The notes beneath the pieces were generated by a model. The model was not told the origin of the DNA and did no database searches. It was given only the letters and a program-made list of their open reading frames with translations. The position numbers were made by a program, and so were the translations under genes. DNA of 16,644 nt from DATBMY01 sp036554605 (GTDB lineage: Bacteria; Acidobacteriota; Blastocatellia; UBA7656): NCBI GenBank assembly GCA_036554605.1, contig DATBMY010000334.1:1-16644 (forward strand), given 5' to 3'. Of this stretch, positions 6,457 to 14,340 are shown in pieces (within the stretch, counting starts at the first letter, position 1; every line of letters begins with the position of its first letter).

Positions 6457-7212
6457 TTACCTGGGGATCGGGATGGTGAAGAATTTCTCCGTGCGTATGT
6501 GCTTTCTATCGAACCTCGCCCGCTGGAGAATCGCCCGGGCGTTCTCTACCATAGTGGGGTGCCCGCAGGCATAAGCTATAGAGTTCGTGTGATCAAAGGC
6601 GAGCCCGTCGGCATATTTTCTTATAAGATCTTCTACGCGACCGACCTCGCCGGTCCATGAAGTTTCCTCGACAGGCCGGCTTACGGAGGCCGCATAATGA
6701 AGCCAGCCGTCGCGCGCTGTTTCCTGAAGCTCATCCAGGTAGGGACCAAACTCGCGCGCGTAACTCGCCGTATGGATCACCGCAAAGCTCAAATCCGCTC
6801 CCGTGCCTCGTTCCAGTTCGAAAGCGTGTTGACGAATCATGCTGACGAAGGGCGCGATGCCGGTTACTGTCGCAAGCATCAGGTGACGGCTCAGCCCGCT
6901 TCTGCGGTCGAGCGTAAAGACGCCCGCCGCCTGGCTCCTGATCTTGATCTCATCGCCCGCCTTTAACTCCCACAATCGAGGCGACAGCGCGCCGTGCGGC
7001 ACGAGCTCAAGAAAGAATTCGAGCAGTGGCTCGTGCGGCGATGAAACGATTGTGTAAGGGCGCTGGATCAACTTTCCGTTTTGTTCGAGCGCGAGCGTAG
7101 CAAACTGGCCCGGCGCGAAAGCGAACTCTTTTTCGACGGCCAGTCGAAAGACCGCAAGATCGTGCGTTATATCTACCCGCTCGGCGAGGGTCGCGTCTTC
7201 GAATGAAACCAT
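6457..7212 (-). CDS. Ferredoxin-NADP reductase-like FAD oxidoreductase
   Basis: This is a single-chain flavoprotein of the ferredoxin/flavodoxin-NADP+ reductase family, moving electrons between NAD(P)H and a small carrier in the cytoplasm. In its 251 residues the FAD domain shows the RPYTIVSSP motif (51-59) and GALSPRLWELKAGD. The nucleotide domain shows LATVTGIAPFVSMI (113-126) and AYACGHPTMVENARAIL near 215-230, ending EKFFTIP. It has no iron-sulfur or ferredoxin domain, so it resembles bacterial Fpr. In the usual G-T-G-I-A-P-F loop a Val replaces the preceding Gly (TVTGIAPF). The ATG has no ribosome site; a TAATAT lies 9 nt before it, so the mRNA may be leaderless. Substrate carrier unknown. 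Confidence 0.87.
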   Translation of the reverse strand: MVSFEDATLAERVDITHDLAVFRLAVEKEFAFAPGQFATLALEQNGKLIQRPYTIVSSPHEPLLEFFLELVPHGALSPRLWELKAGDEIKIRSQAAGVFTLDRRSGLSRHLMLATVTGIAPFVSMIRQHAFELERGTGADLSFAVIHTASYAREFGPYLDELQETARDGWLHYAASVSRPVEETSWTGEVGRVEDLIRKYADGLAFDHTNSIAYACGHPTMVENARAILQRARFDRKHIRTEKFFTIPIPR

Positions 7213-7221
7213 GTCAACGAT

Positions 7222-7252
7222 ATATTATTCCGGTCCACGCGCCGAGCGGCAA
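7222..7252 (-). promoter_or_regulatory. Possible promoter of the FNR-like gene
   Basis: On the minus strand TTGCCG (7252-7247) and TAATAT (7227-7222) are 19 nt apart, and the -10-like element ends 9 nt before the ATG. That would place the transcript start at or next to the start codon, matching the absence of a Shine-Dalgarno sequence. Spacing is long, so confidence is low. Confidence 0.25.
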
Positions 7253-7271
7253 GCTTATGGGAGCCTGACAT

Positions 7272-7316
7272 AAAAAGCCTGATGCCATGCCGTCGATACT
7301 ACCGGCATGGCATCAG
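7272..7316 (-). terminator. Intrinsic terminator of the DsbA-like/Cys-rich operon
   Basis: A perfect 14-bp stem (CTGATGCCATGCCG, 7279-7292, with 7303-7316) has a 10-nt loop. Read on the minus strand it is followed by GC and five T. It lies about 50 bp after the stop of the Cys-rich gene, where a terminator for that operon is expected. It is the clearest intrinsic terminator in the window. Confidence 0.88.
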
Positions 7317-7365
7317 CACGGGGCCCCCTCCCCGAAAGCAGTCCAGATCGTCTAGGCAAGACGCA

Positions 7366-8802
7366 TCAATTTGTCACGGGCGGTTGCAGCAGGCAAGACT
7401 GTGTAGGCATGAATTCCCATTTTCTATCCTCTTCGGTTTCGGCCGTAAACCCGCTGCCGTTCCACTCTACCTTGATCTTTACCCCGCATATGAGGGTAGG
7501 ACAGAACTTCCAGGCTACGGCGAATGCTCTACCGCAGATTATTGTGGCGGGACTTTGTGGGCCGCCTGGAGGTATCTGTACCCCGTTCATCGGTTGATGC
7601 GCTGTGGCAATCGCGGGCTTGTGAAGCATGTAGACCATGCGTAACCCTGATTCCCTCTCTCCAATAGCCTCGAAGCCGTATTCGTCCATCTTGCAATTGA
7701 CAGTGCAGTCGGAGTTGTACTGGCAGTAGCCCTGGAACCTGGCCCAGGCTTTGTGGTAACCCCAAAAGTGATCTTCATCTAAATCTCCCGTGGTGTCCTC
7801 CTGGACGTCGAAAGTAATTCTTCGATCAACACACCCGCCGGGCTCTACCGGGTCGCCCCCTATGGGCTCGATCGGCGGTACGGGGTCGTACCCGCAGTAG
7901 CTGAGGTTCTTCTCCATCTGATCTCCGCGCATAGAGAAGAGCTGCGCGCAGCAGCTTATCTCTCCCGCGAAGGCGTCGGGCAGACAGCAGCGCATCCTTC
8001 CGCCATCGCAACACCACCCCTCCCATAAATAATCCGACCCGCCCGTCATGTAATCGTAGCCCGGGGGACACTCTACAAACTGGGGCGTGAAATCGCTGCC
8101 CTTTTCGACTGCCATCTTGTACTTATGAAACAGCGGCGTCTTGACGTACTGCTCCCAGGGCGAGATCAAAGGCATGCGCTTTTCTTCGACCAGATCGGTC
8201 ATCTCTTCAATGCCTAGTATCAGGTCGAATATCATCGGCTTTGAATTTGTGACCGTCTGGAGCGGTTCAAGAAAAAAGGCCGTCGCGCGATAGATCTTCT
8301 CGCGCCCTTTCAGCCGAACGCGCACTTCGTAGCTGGTGTACTTTCTGACGTTCGCCCGCACCTGCTCGTCCCCTGAGAGTATGTGGCTGACCGGCATCGA
8401 GCTCCAGTCCTCCATTATCCCCGGCGCTTCCTCCCATCTCGCCTTATATGTTATGTGCTTGGGCCCGTTCGGCAGCTGTGTAGTTCCCTTGATAATCTGT
8501 ATGATCTCGCCGACCGGCACGGTGACAAACCGTCCAAATGGCATGTCGAGAATCTTTTCTACAGGTCCCGTCTCAAAGTCGCGAAGCTCGAACTGCACTA
8601 TCGCTTCCGGATCCACCGGGGTTTTGGCCTCGGCCGCCCGCTCGCTCACGGCGGCGCGGTTATAGACCGTCAGCTTCGCATAGACGCTCCTTACAAGCTT
8701 CTCTTCATAGCTGCCCTCCTGTGCGAGCGCCCCCGGTGAAAGCGCCAGCACAAGCAGCGAGCCCCAGATCACACCAAACGCGTTGTAAAGCTTCCTGTTC
8801 AT
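7366..8802 (-). CDS. Exported cysteine-rich protein of unknown family
   Basis: I do not recognise this family. From the chosen start (ATG 8802) the protein is 478 residues, with a clear Sec signal peptide ending LALSPGALAQ (about 1-28). Residues ~30-240 have no cysteine and look like a mixed alpha/beta region. The C-terminal part (about 245-470) holds 16 cysteines, including three CC pairs (GWCCDGG, MRCCLPD, ISCCAQ) and a proline-rich bridge VPPIEPIGGDPVEPGGC. An even number in an exported protein suggests disulfides. A GTG at 8844 gives 14 more residues and overlaps the upstream TGA (GTGA), but GAGGTG 5-6 nt before ATG 8802 and the signal peptide favour the latter. It follows the DsbA-like gene in the same operon and is probably its client. 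Confidence 0.82.
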   Translation of the reverse strand: MNRKLYNAFGVIWGSLLVLALSPGALAQEGSYEEKLVRSVYAKLTVYNRAAVSERAAEAKTPVDPEAIVQFELRDFETGPVEKILDMPFGRFVTVPVGEIIQIIKGTTQLPNGPKHITYKARWEEAPGIMEDWSSMPVSHILSGDEQVRANVRKYTSYEVRVRLKGREKIYRATAFFLEPLQTVTNSKPMIFDLILGIEEMTDLVEEKRMPLISPWEQYVKTPLFHKYKMAVEKGSDFTPQFVECPPGYDYMTGGSDYLWEGWCCDGGRMRCCLPDAFAGEISCCAQLFSMRGDQMEKNLSYCGYDPVPPIEPIGGDPVEPGGCVDRRITFDVQEDTTGDLDEDHFWGYHKAWARFQGYCQYNSDCTVNCKMDEYGFEAIGERESGLRMVYMLHKPAIATAHQPMNGVQIPPGGPQSPATIICGRAFAVAWKFCPTLICGVKIKVEWNGSGFTAETEEDRKWEFMPTQSCLLQPPVTN

Positions 8803-8840
8803 TTTGGCACCTCGCAATCTTTCCGCCGTTGTGGCTGCAT

Positions 8841-9887
8841 TCACTTGTTTAGCTCCTGATCGATGACCTTCTTAAAAGTCTCGACGCTCACCAGCCCCCT
8901 CAGCACCCGCCCGTTGACTATGAAAGTCGGCGTGCCCTGGATGCCCAGCCGGCGCGCCTCCTGGAGGTTGCTTAAGACGACCGCCCGGGCGGCTTCCGAT
9001 CCTAGGCAGGCGTTGAATCGTCCCGCGTCGAGCCCCAATTCGACGGCGGTCTTCTTCAACCACTCGGCCGATAGATCGGTCGAACCGAACAGGCGGTCAT
9101 GGTAAGGCCAGAATCTCCCCTGCTCGGCAGCGCAAACCGCGGCCTCCGCCGCCTTGAAGGCCAATGGGTGGTTAGGCAGCGGCAGGTGCTTGAAGATTAT
9201 CCTTACCTCGCTCTTATACTCTTTAAGAACCTGCTCCACGACCTGGGTAGCCTGTTTGCAGTAGGGACATTGAAAATCTGAGAACTCGACAATAGTGACC
9301 CGCGCGCCTTCAGTTCCCCTTGACGGGCCGTCTTTGCCGACCTCGACGCGCAACGGCTCGGGCTCCACAATGTAGGAGGCCACGCGGGCTTTGCCGCGTA
9401 TGGCCGCAAGCGCGGCTTTGTATCGCTCAAGCCTCTCGCGCCCTTCCAGATCGAAGCGTATCCTCTGCTTGGCCTCCTCTTCGCTCATCGAGCCGAATGC
9501 TTCGGAGTGCGACGCAAAAAACTCTTCCACCTGGCTCTGCTTTACTTTGACTTCGCCCTTCATCAGACTGCGCCTCAACTCTTCACCGGAAATGCCTCGA
9601 CCGCGCGCCTCCTCTTCGAGGAGTATGTTGTTTATGAGGTTTTCGAGCGCCATCCTGCGGAGTTGATAGATCTTCTCTTTCAGCGCGTGTATCTGCTCCC
9701 GTATCGGCTGATCCACTTCCTTGATGGTTATCACCCGGCTGCCGTTGACAACCGCCGCCACCGACGCGCCATCCTCCGCTTTTTTCGACCGGTCAAATGC
9801 CCGGTCCTCCGACTGGCCGGAAGCCGTTGCCGCCATAAAGGAAGTAAGCGTGGCCGCTAGCAAGACCTGCTTTAGCGAACTCTTCAT
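8841..9887 (-). CDS. Exported SurA-N-like / DsbA-like thioredoxin fusion
   Basis: The 348-residue protein has a signal peptide (about 1-24). A region at 41-170 resembles the N-terminal chaperone part of SurA/PpiC-type foldases: VAAVVNGSRVITIKEVD, then long helices with ALENLINNILLEEEARGRGIS. A DsbA-like thioredoxin domain follows at about 175-346. That domain has EFSDFQCPYCKQ with the redox pair C207/C210, the cis-Pro loop GTPTF (Pro320), and two more Cys (252, 294) that could form a structural disulfide. It should form or exchange disulfides in the periplasm, with the N-terminal part binding unfolded client. No PPIase domain is present. GAGGAAA lies 6 nt before the ATG. The Cys-rich gene follows, starting at or just after its stop. 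Confidence 0.88.
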   Translation of the reverse strand: MKSSLKQVLLAATLTSFMAATASGQSEDRAFDRSKKAEDGASVAAVVNGSRVITIKEVDQPIREQIHALKEKIYQLRRMALENLINNILLEEEARGRGISGEELRRSLMKGEVKVKQSQVEEFFASHSEAFGSMSEEEAKQRIRFDLEGRERLERYKAALAAIRGKARVASYIVEPEPLRVEVGKDGPSRGTEGARVTIVEFSDFQCPYCKQATQVVEQVLKEYKSEVRIIFKHLPLPNHPLAFKAAEAAVCAAEQGRFWPYHDRLFGSTDLSAEWLKKTAVELGLDAGRFNACLGSEAARAVVLSNLQEARRLGIQGTPTFIVNGRVLRGLVSVETFKKVIDQELNK

Positions 9888-9918
9888 CGTATTTCCTCAA
9901 TCCAGGGCCGGAAAGAGC

Positions 9919-9948
9919 TATATAGGGTTGAAGGCTATTGCCGCCTTC
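9919..9948 (-). promoter_or_regulatory. Possible promoter/operator of the DsbA-like operon
   Basis: On the minus strand a TATATA (9924-9919) lies about 32 nt before the first ATG and could be a -10 element. Just upstream is a 6-bp inverted repeat GAAGGC-N7-GCCTTC (9930-9948). No good -35 is seen. The repeat could be an operator or could be chance. Confidence 0.25.
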
Positions 9949-10050
9949 GTGACTAAAAACTTGATCTGAAAACTCGGCTGTGACGGCCCATAGTATCCAC
10001 AAGCGGGCTCGGCGGTTCAACAGAGAAAAACTAGCGGGATTTACTGTTTA

Positions 10051-10407
10051 CTAGCCGCTTGTATCACTCTGATGCGACATGTCCTTATGAGGGCGGCTAG
10101 TTCTAAACTGCGACGGCGTCATCCCGTAGTATTTCTTGAAATCGCGCATGAAACGAGAGCTGTCGTTATAGCCCACTTTTCCGGCAACTTCTTTGATGCT
10201 CAAGAAAGTTGCTTCCAGCAGCTCGCGCGAGCGTTCCATCCTGAGCATCTTTAGATACTGGCTGGGCGACAATCCCAGCTCCGCCTTGAAGAGATAACAG
10301 AGGCGCGAGCGCGAGAGTTTGACAAGCTCGGCCAGCTCTCCTATTACGACCACCCTGTGCAGGTTCATTCTGAGAAAAGAGATGGCGAATTGCGCTTTCG
10401 GGTTCAT
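10051..10407 (-). CDS. Stand-alone AraC-type HTH regulator
   Basis: The 118-residue protein is just the DNA-binding part of an AraC/XylS regulator. Helix-turn-helix 1 is in IGELAELVKLSRSRLCYLFK, and helix-turn-helix 2 with the family signature is in SIKEVAGKVGYNDSSRFMRD then FKKYYGMTPSQFR. No ligand-binding or receiver domain is attached, so any signal must come from elsewhere or from its own level, as in SoxS/MarA-type proteins. ATG 10407 is preceded by GAGGTG and suits the usual domain boundary; an in-frame TTG at 10467 would add 20 residues without a ribosome site. It is divergent from the amidohydrolase/amidase operon and is a candidate regulator of it. Confidence 0.88.
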   Translation of the reverse strand: MNPKAQFAISFLRMNLHRVVVIGELAELVKLSRSRLCYLFKAELGLSPSQYLKMLRMERSRELLEATFLSIKEVAGKVGYNDSSRFMRDFKKYYGMTPSQFRTSRPHKDMSHQSDTSG

Positions 10408-10711
10408 CTTCACCTCGGAATCGGCGTGTGGCTGTATTATACGGTCGCTCGGCCCGAGCCGGCGCAAGATACGACTAAACGCGCTGACCGCGCATGGCCG
10501 CCTGCGTTTCGAGCGGCTCTTTCAGGGACATTTAGCGGCTGGAGAGGCAATCCTTCCTTGCGGCGCCCTTCTTTTCTACCTCCCCTGAGTGCGGGCAATG
10601 TTAGTATTCTTACCGAGCGATGTCAATTGCCGCTCGCGCCCCGCTGGAAATTGCAATCGCGGAAAAAGCGTGATAGATGGTTAGCGTCCAATCCGCGAAC
10701 GGAGAGATCAT
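10408..10711. other. Divergent intergenic region between araC-type and amidohydrolase genes
   Basis: About 300 bp hold no convincing gene. The right end carries small palindromes (CAATTG, ATTGCAAT) and a weak promoter-like pair for the plus strand, TTGCAA (10651-10656) and TAGATG (10674-10679), 17 nt apart. The region is the natural place for an AraC-type operator controlling the downstream operon; no clear direct repeat was found by eye. Confidence 0.4.
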
Positions 10712-12475
10712 ATGAGAAGAATAAGCCTGAGAATCCGTCTCTTCGCCTGTCTCGTCGCAATCTCGCTTGCGCCCTCGCTTGATACAGCCGCTCAATCCGG
10801 CGACCCTTCCTCGCCCGAGGCCGACATCATCCTTCATAACGGGTTCGTATGGACCGTCGATAAGAAGAACTCTTCGGCCGAGGCCGTTGCCATACGGGGC
10901 GAGCGCATAATGGCCGTGGGCACAAGCGAGCAGGTATTGAAACTTGCCGGGCCGCGCACGCGAAAGATCGATCTCGCGGGACGTATGGTCGTCCCCGGTT
11001 TCAACGACAACCACGTGCATTTCGCGTCGGCGGCGCAGTTTCTCGAATTCAATATTATGAATGTCTCGACCCAGGAGCAGTTCGCCCGCCGCGTCAAAGA
11101 GGTGACGGCGCGCTTGCCTCGCGGCGAATGGATAACGGGCGGGTACTGGGGCGCTTACGACGAGTGGGACGCCGGCAGCGCGGGCAACCGGCGGCGAGAG
11201 CCCTTTACGCCGGATATGCGCCTTATCGAAGTAGCGGCGCGCGATTACCCGATCTTTATACGCAAGTTCGACGACAGCGAATTTGCCGCCAACCACGCCG
11301 CTCTCAAGGGGGCGGGGCTCGACCCGCTCAATCCTTTTATTGAAGGCGTCGAATTCCTGAAAGATAAAGAGGGAAGGCCCACGGGGATATTTCGAGGGCG
11401 CGAGGCGGCGCGCGTTTTCGCTCGGGCCATACCGCGCTTTTCTCATGAGCGGCGGGTGCTCCAGACAAAGAATGCGCTCTCGGAGATACGCAAGTACGGC
11501 GTCACCAACATCAGCGATATGAGCGACGACGCGCAGCTCGAGATATATCGCGAGCTTCACCGCACGGGCGAGCTTACGGTGCGCGTCCATTTCCGTCCCG
11601 GCCTCGACCGGTGGAAAGAGATGGCCGGGCGCAACGTGAAGGTGGGGTCGGGCGACGAGTGGATACGCCTGGGCGCGCTCAAGGGGCACATTGACGGGAT
11701 CATGGGAACGAGCTCGGCGCGGTTTTTCGAGCCCTACTCGAACGATCAGAAGAACCGCGGCCGCTGGCGGCCTCTGATGGTCGACGAGAAGGGAGAATTT
11801 GTCGAAGGGAAATTCCTGAAGTACATGCTCGACGCCGACGCGGCCGGGCTTCAGCTGACGGTCCACGCCATAGGCGACGAAGCCAACAGCCTGCTGCTCG
11901 ATTACCTCGAAGAGCTTGAGCGGCAAAATGGTAAGCGCGACCGGCGGTTCCGGCTCGTCCACGCGCAGGTCTTAGCGGCGAAAGATTTCGCGCGGCTCGG
12001 CCGGCTCGGCGTCGTAGCCGAGCTACAGCCATTTCACCTGAGCGACGACATGCGCTGGATGGAGGAGCGCATAGGGCGAAAGCGGTGCGAAGGGGCATAC
12101 GCTTTCAAGAGCATACAGCGCGGGGGCGCGGTCCTCAGCTTCGGCACCGACTGGCCGGGTACTTCGGCCTCCGAATATCCTATCAACCCGATGCTCGGTC
12201 TATACGCGGCGGTCACGCGCCAGACGCTCAAGGGGCAGCCCCGCGAAGGCTGGTTTCCCGGCGAGCGCATAAGCATAGAGGACGCGATTCGCGCATATAC
12301 TTACAACACGGCATACGCGAATTTCGAGGAGAATACAAAAGGCTCGATCGAAGCGGGCAAGCTCGCGGACCTCGCGGTGCTTTCAAAGAATCTCTTGCGA
12401 GTATCGCCCGCCGGATACCTGACGACCGAAGTGGTCTATACAATCGTCGGCGGAAAGATCGTCCATCAGAAATGA
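10712..12475 (+). CDS. Exported YtcJ-like amidohydrolase
   Basis: This is a metal-dependent hydrolase of the amidohydrolase superfamily, YtcJ/Amidohydro_3 branch. It is expected to cleave amide or cyclic amide bonds; the substrate is unknown. The 587-residue protein has a signal peptide (about 1-27, ending DTAAQ). An N-terminal beta part with ADIILHNGFVWTVD (37-50) precedes the barrel. Metal ligands seen are H101 and H103 (NDNHVHF), H385 (TVHAIGD), H417 (VHAQ) and D480 (SFGTDWP), with K324 in LKGHIDG at the bridging-lysine position. The C-terminus has the usual GSIEAGKLADLAVL. GGAGAG lies 6 nt before the ATG. It is 26 bp upstream of the Tat amidase, so the two likely act on a common extracytoplasmic substrate. 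Confidence 0.92.
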   Translation: MRRISLRIRLFACLVAISLAPSLDTAAQSGDPSSPEADIILHNGFVWTVDKKNSSAEAVAIRGERIMAVGTSEQVLKLAGPRTRKIDLAGRMVVPGFNDNHVHFASAAQFLEFNIMNVSTQEQFARRVKEVTARLPRGEWITGGYWGAYDEWDAGSAGNRRREPFTPDMRLIEVAARDYPIFIRKFDDSEFAANHAALKGAGLDPLNPFIEGVEFLKDKEGRPTGIFRGREAARVFARAIPRFSHERRVLQTKNALSEIRKYGVTNISDMSDDAQLEIYRELHRTGELTVRVHFRPGLDRWKEMAGRNVKVGSGDEWIRLGALKGHIDGIMGTSSARFFEPYSNDQKNRGRWRPLMVDEKGEFVEGKFLKYMLDADAAGLQLTVHAIGDEANSLLLDYLEELERQNGKRDRRFRLVHAQVLAAKDFARLGRLGVVAELQPFHLSDDMRWMEERIGRKRCEGAYAFKSIQRGGAVLSFGTDWPGTSASEYPINPMLGLYAAVTRQTLKGQPREGWFPGERISIEDAIRAYTYNTAYANFEENTKGSIEAGKLADLAVLSKNLLRVSPAGYLTTEVVYTIVGGKIVHQK

Positions 12476-12501
12476 GTGCTGAAAAGAAAGGCGGATAATA
12501 A

Positions 12502-14241
12502 ATGAAGAAGACCTCTCGCAATAAACGGGCGCGACTCGACCGGCGCGCGTTTGTGAAGATGCTCCCCGCGGCGGGGCTTGCGGCCGCGCACGCCGAGTTG
12601 CCGGCCATTGCCAGAGCGCAGGCGGCCGGGCAGCAGCAACAGCAGGCCGCGGGACCCGTCACGAAAGAGATGCTGCGGGCGGCCGAGCAGTTGATCGGCA
12701 TCGAGCTTACGGACGCGCACGAGGCAATGGCGCTGCCGGGCGTCAATCGCAACCGCGCCGCCTACGACGCGCTGCGCAAGATAGACGTGCCACTTGATAC
12801 CGAGCCCGCGATCGCGTTTCATCCCGCGCTTCCGGGCAAGCCGCTCGCAAGGGGCGCGGCAAGAGTCCGTCTGAGCCGCCAGCAGATTCCCACTTTTAAC
12901 TCTATTGAGGAGACGGCCTTCTTTACGACCGCGCAGCTGGCCGAGCTGATACGCGCGCGGCGCGTCTCGTCGGTCGAATTGACCGGCATGTACATCGCGC
13001 GGCTCAAGCGTTTTGGCCCGCAGCTCAATTGCATAGTTACGCTCACGCAGGACCTGGCGATGGAGCAGGCCCGCCAGGCCGACACCGAGATTCGCCGCGG
13101 CCGTTACCGCGGTCCGCTTCACGGGATACCGTGGGGCGCCAAAGACCTCTTCGCGACCAAAGGGGTCCGCACGACCTGGGGTGCCGAGCCCTTTCGCGAT
13201 CAGATGATCAATTATGACGCGGCGGTGATCGAGCGTTTGAGAGAAGCCGGGGCGGTGCTCGTGGCCAAGCTTTCGATGGGCGCGCTCGCTCAGGGCGCGA
13301 GGTGGTTTGGCGGCGTCACGCGCAACCCGTGGCAGGTCGAAGAAGACCGCACCGGGTCGAGCGGCTCGTCGGCCGGCAGCGCCGCGGCTACCGCGGCGGG
13401 GCTTGTCGGTTTTGCCATCGGCACCGAAACGCTCGGCTCGATCATATCGCCTTCCTCGCGCTGCGGCGTCGTGGGGCTCAGGCCGACCTACGGCCGGGTG
13501 AGCCGTTACGGCGCGATGGGGTTGAGCTGGACCATGGATAAGATCGGCCCCATCGCTCGCGGCGTCGAAGATTGCGCGGCGATACTTGCGGCAATTTATG
13601 GCCCGGACCACCGCGACATAACGGTCGAAGACGTGCCGTTCAACTGGCAGCCCGCCGCCGACATATCGCGCATGCGCATAGGCTATTTGAAAGAGGAGTT
13701 CGAGGGCGGCACCGATAAGCAGAAAGAGATGTACCGCGAGGCGCTCGACTCGCTCAAGCGAGCGGGCGCGCGGCTCCAGCCTATAGAGCTTCCGAAATTC
13801 GCGACCGCGAACCTGCGCATAATTCTTGTGGCCGAGGCGGCCGCCGCATTCGATGACCTGACGCGTGAGGGCGGCATCAACCAGCTATCGGGCCAGTCGC
13901 CTAATGATTGGCCGAACACGTTCCGCACGTCGCGCTTCATCCCGGCGGTCGAATACCTGAGGGCGCAGCGAGCGCGCACGCTTCTGATGCGCGAGATGGA
14001 CCGGCTCATGTCGAGCTGGGATGTATTCGTTTCGCCCGCGCCCGGAAGCGCGAGCCTGCTTGTGACAAACCTGACGGGCCACCCTGCCGTCTGCGTGCCG
14101 TGCGGCTTTGTCGATAACCTCCCGCGCTCGATCATGTTTACCGGCGGCCTTTATGACGAGGCGTCGCCGCTAAGGGTGGCGCTGGCCTTCGAGCGCGCCA
14201 CGCGCTGGCACACTATGCATCCGAAGGTGGATTGGGCATAG
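12502..14241 (+). CDS. Tat-exported amidase-signature hydrolase
   Basis: This is an amidase-signature family enzyme that hydrolyses a carboxamide through a Ser-cisSer-Lys triad. The 579-residue protein begins with a Tat signal: RLDRRAFVKML (residues 11-21, twin Arg then F-V-K), a hydrophobic stretch and ARAQA near 38-42. The triad is K214 (PWGAKDLF), cis-S289 (GSSGSSAGSAA) and nucleophile S313 (GTETLGSIISPSS). Spacings of 75 and 24 residues equal those I recall for GatA (K79, S154, S178). The enzyme is exported and has an extra N-terminal segment (about 55-135), so it is not a GatCAB subunit. It lies 26 bp after the amidohydrolase, with AGGCGGA upstream of the ATG. Substrate unknown. Confidence 0.92.
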   Translation: MKKTSRNKRARLDRRAFVKMLPAAGLAAAHAELPAIARAQAAGQQQQQAAGPVTKEMLRAAEQLIGIELTDAHEAMALPGVNRNRAAYDALRKIDVPLDTEPAIAFHPALPGKPLARGAARVRLSRQQIPTFNSIEETAFFTTAQLAELIRARRVSSVELTGMYIARLKRFGPQLNCIVTLTQDLAMEQARQADTEIRRGRYRGPLHGIPWGAKDLFATKGVRTTWGAEPFRDQMINYDAAVIERLREAGAVLVAKLSMGALAQGARWFGGVTRNPWQVEEDRTGSSGSSAGSAAATAAGLVGFAIGTETLGSIISPSSRCGVVGLRPTYGRVSRYGAMGLSWTMDKIGPIARGVEDCAAILAAIYGPDHRDITVEDVPFNWQPAADISRMRIGYLKEEFEGGTDKQKEMYREALDSLKRAGARLQPIELPKFATANLRIILVAEAAAAFDDLTREGGINQLSGQSPNDWPNTFRTSRFIPAVEYLRAQRARTLLMREMDRLMSSWDVFVSPAPGSASLLVTNLTGHPAVCVPCGFVDNLPRSIMFTGGLYDEASPLRVALAFERATRWHTMHPKVDWA

Positions 14242-14340
14242 CCGTATCAAAATTCTCTTGTACCAACAGCGCCTGAGAGTCCAAAATAGGCGAGTTGCTG
14301 ATTTTCAACACCCGAGCCAGGGGCTCTAACAAGAGGGAGT

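Noticed and set aside
10610..11962. 450-codon open frame on the minus strand opposite the amidohydrolase gene
   Set aside because: It is a shadow of a GC-rich gene. The plus strand has a signal peptide, metal ligands and a ribosome site; the minus frame has no recognisable domain or start context.
12466..13611. 381-codon open frame on the minus strand opposite the amidase gene
   Set aside because: Arg/Ala/Gly-rich translation with no motif. The plus strand encodes an intact amidase triad.
12502..14241. Amidase considered as GatA of the Glu-tRNA(Gln) amidotransferase
   Set aside because: The Tat signal, the extra N-terminal segment and the absence of gatB/gatC nearby argue for an exported hydrolase.
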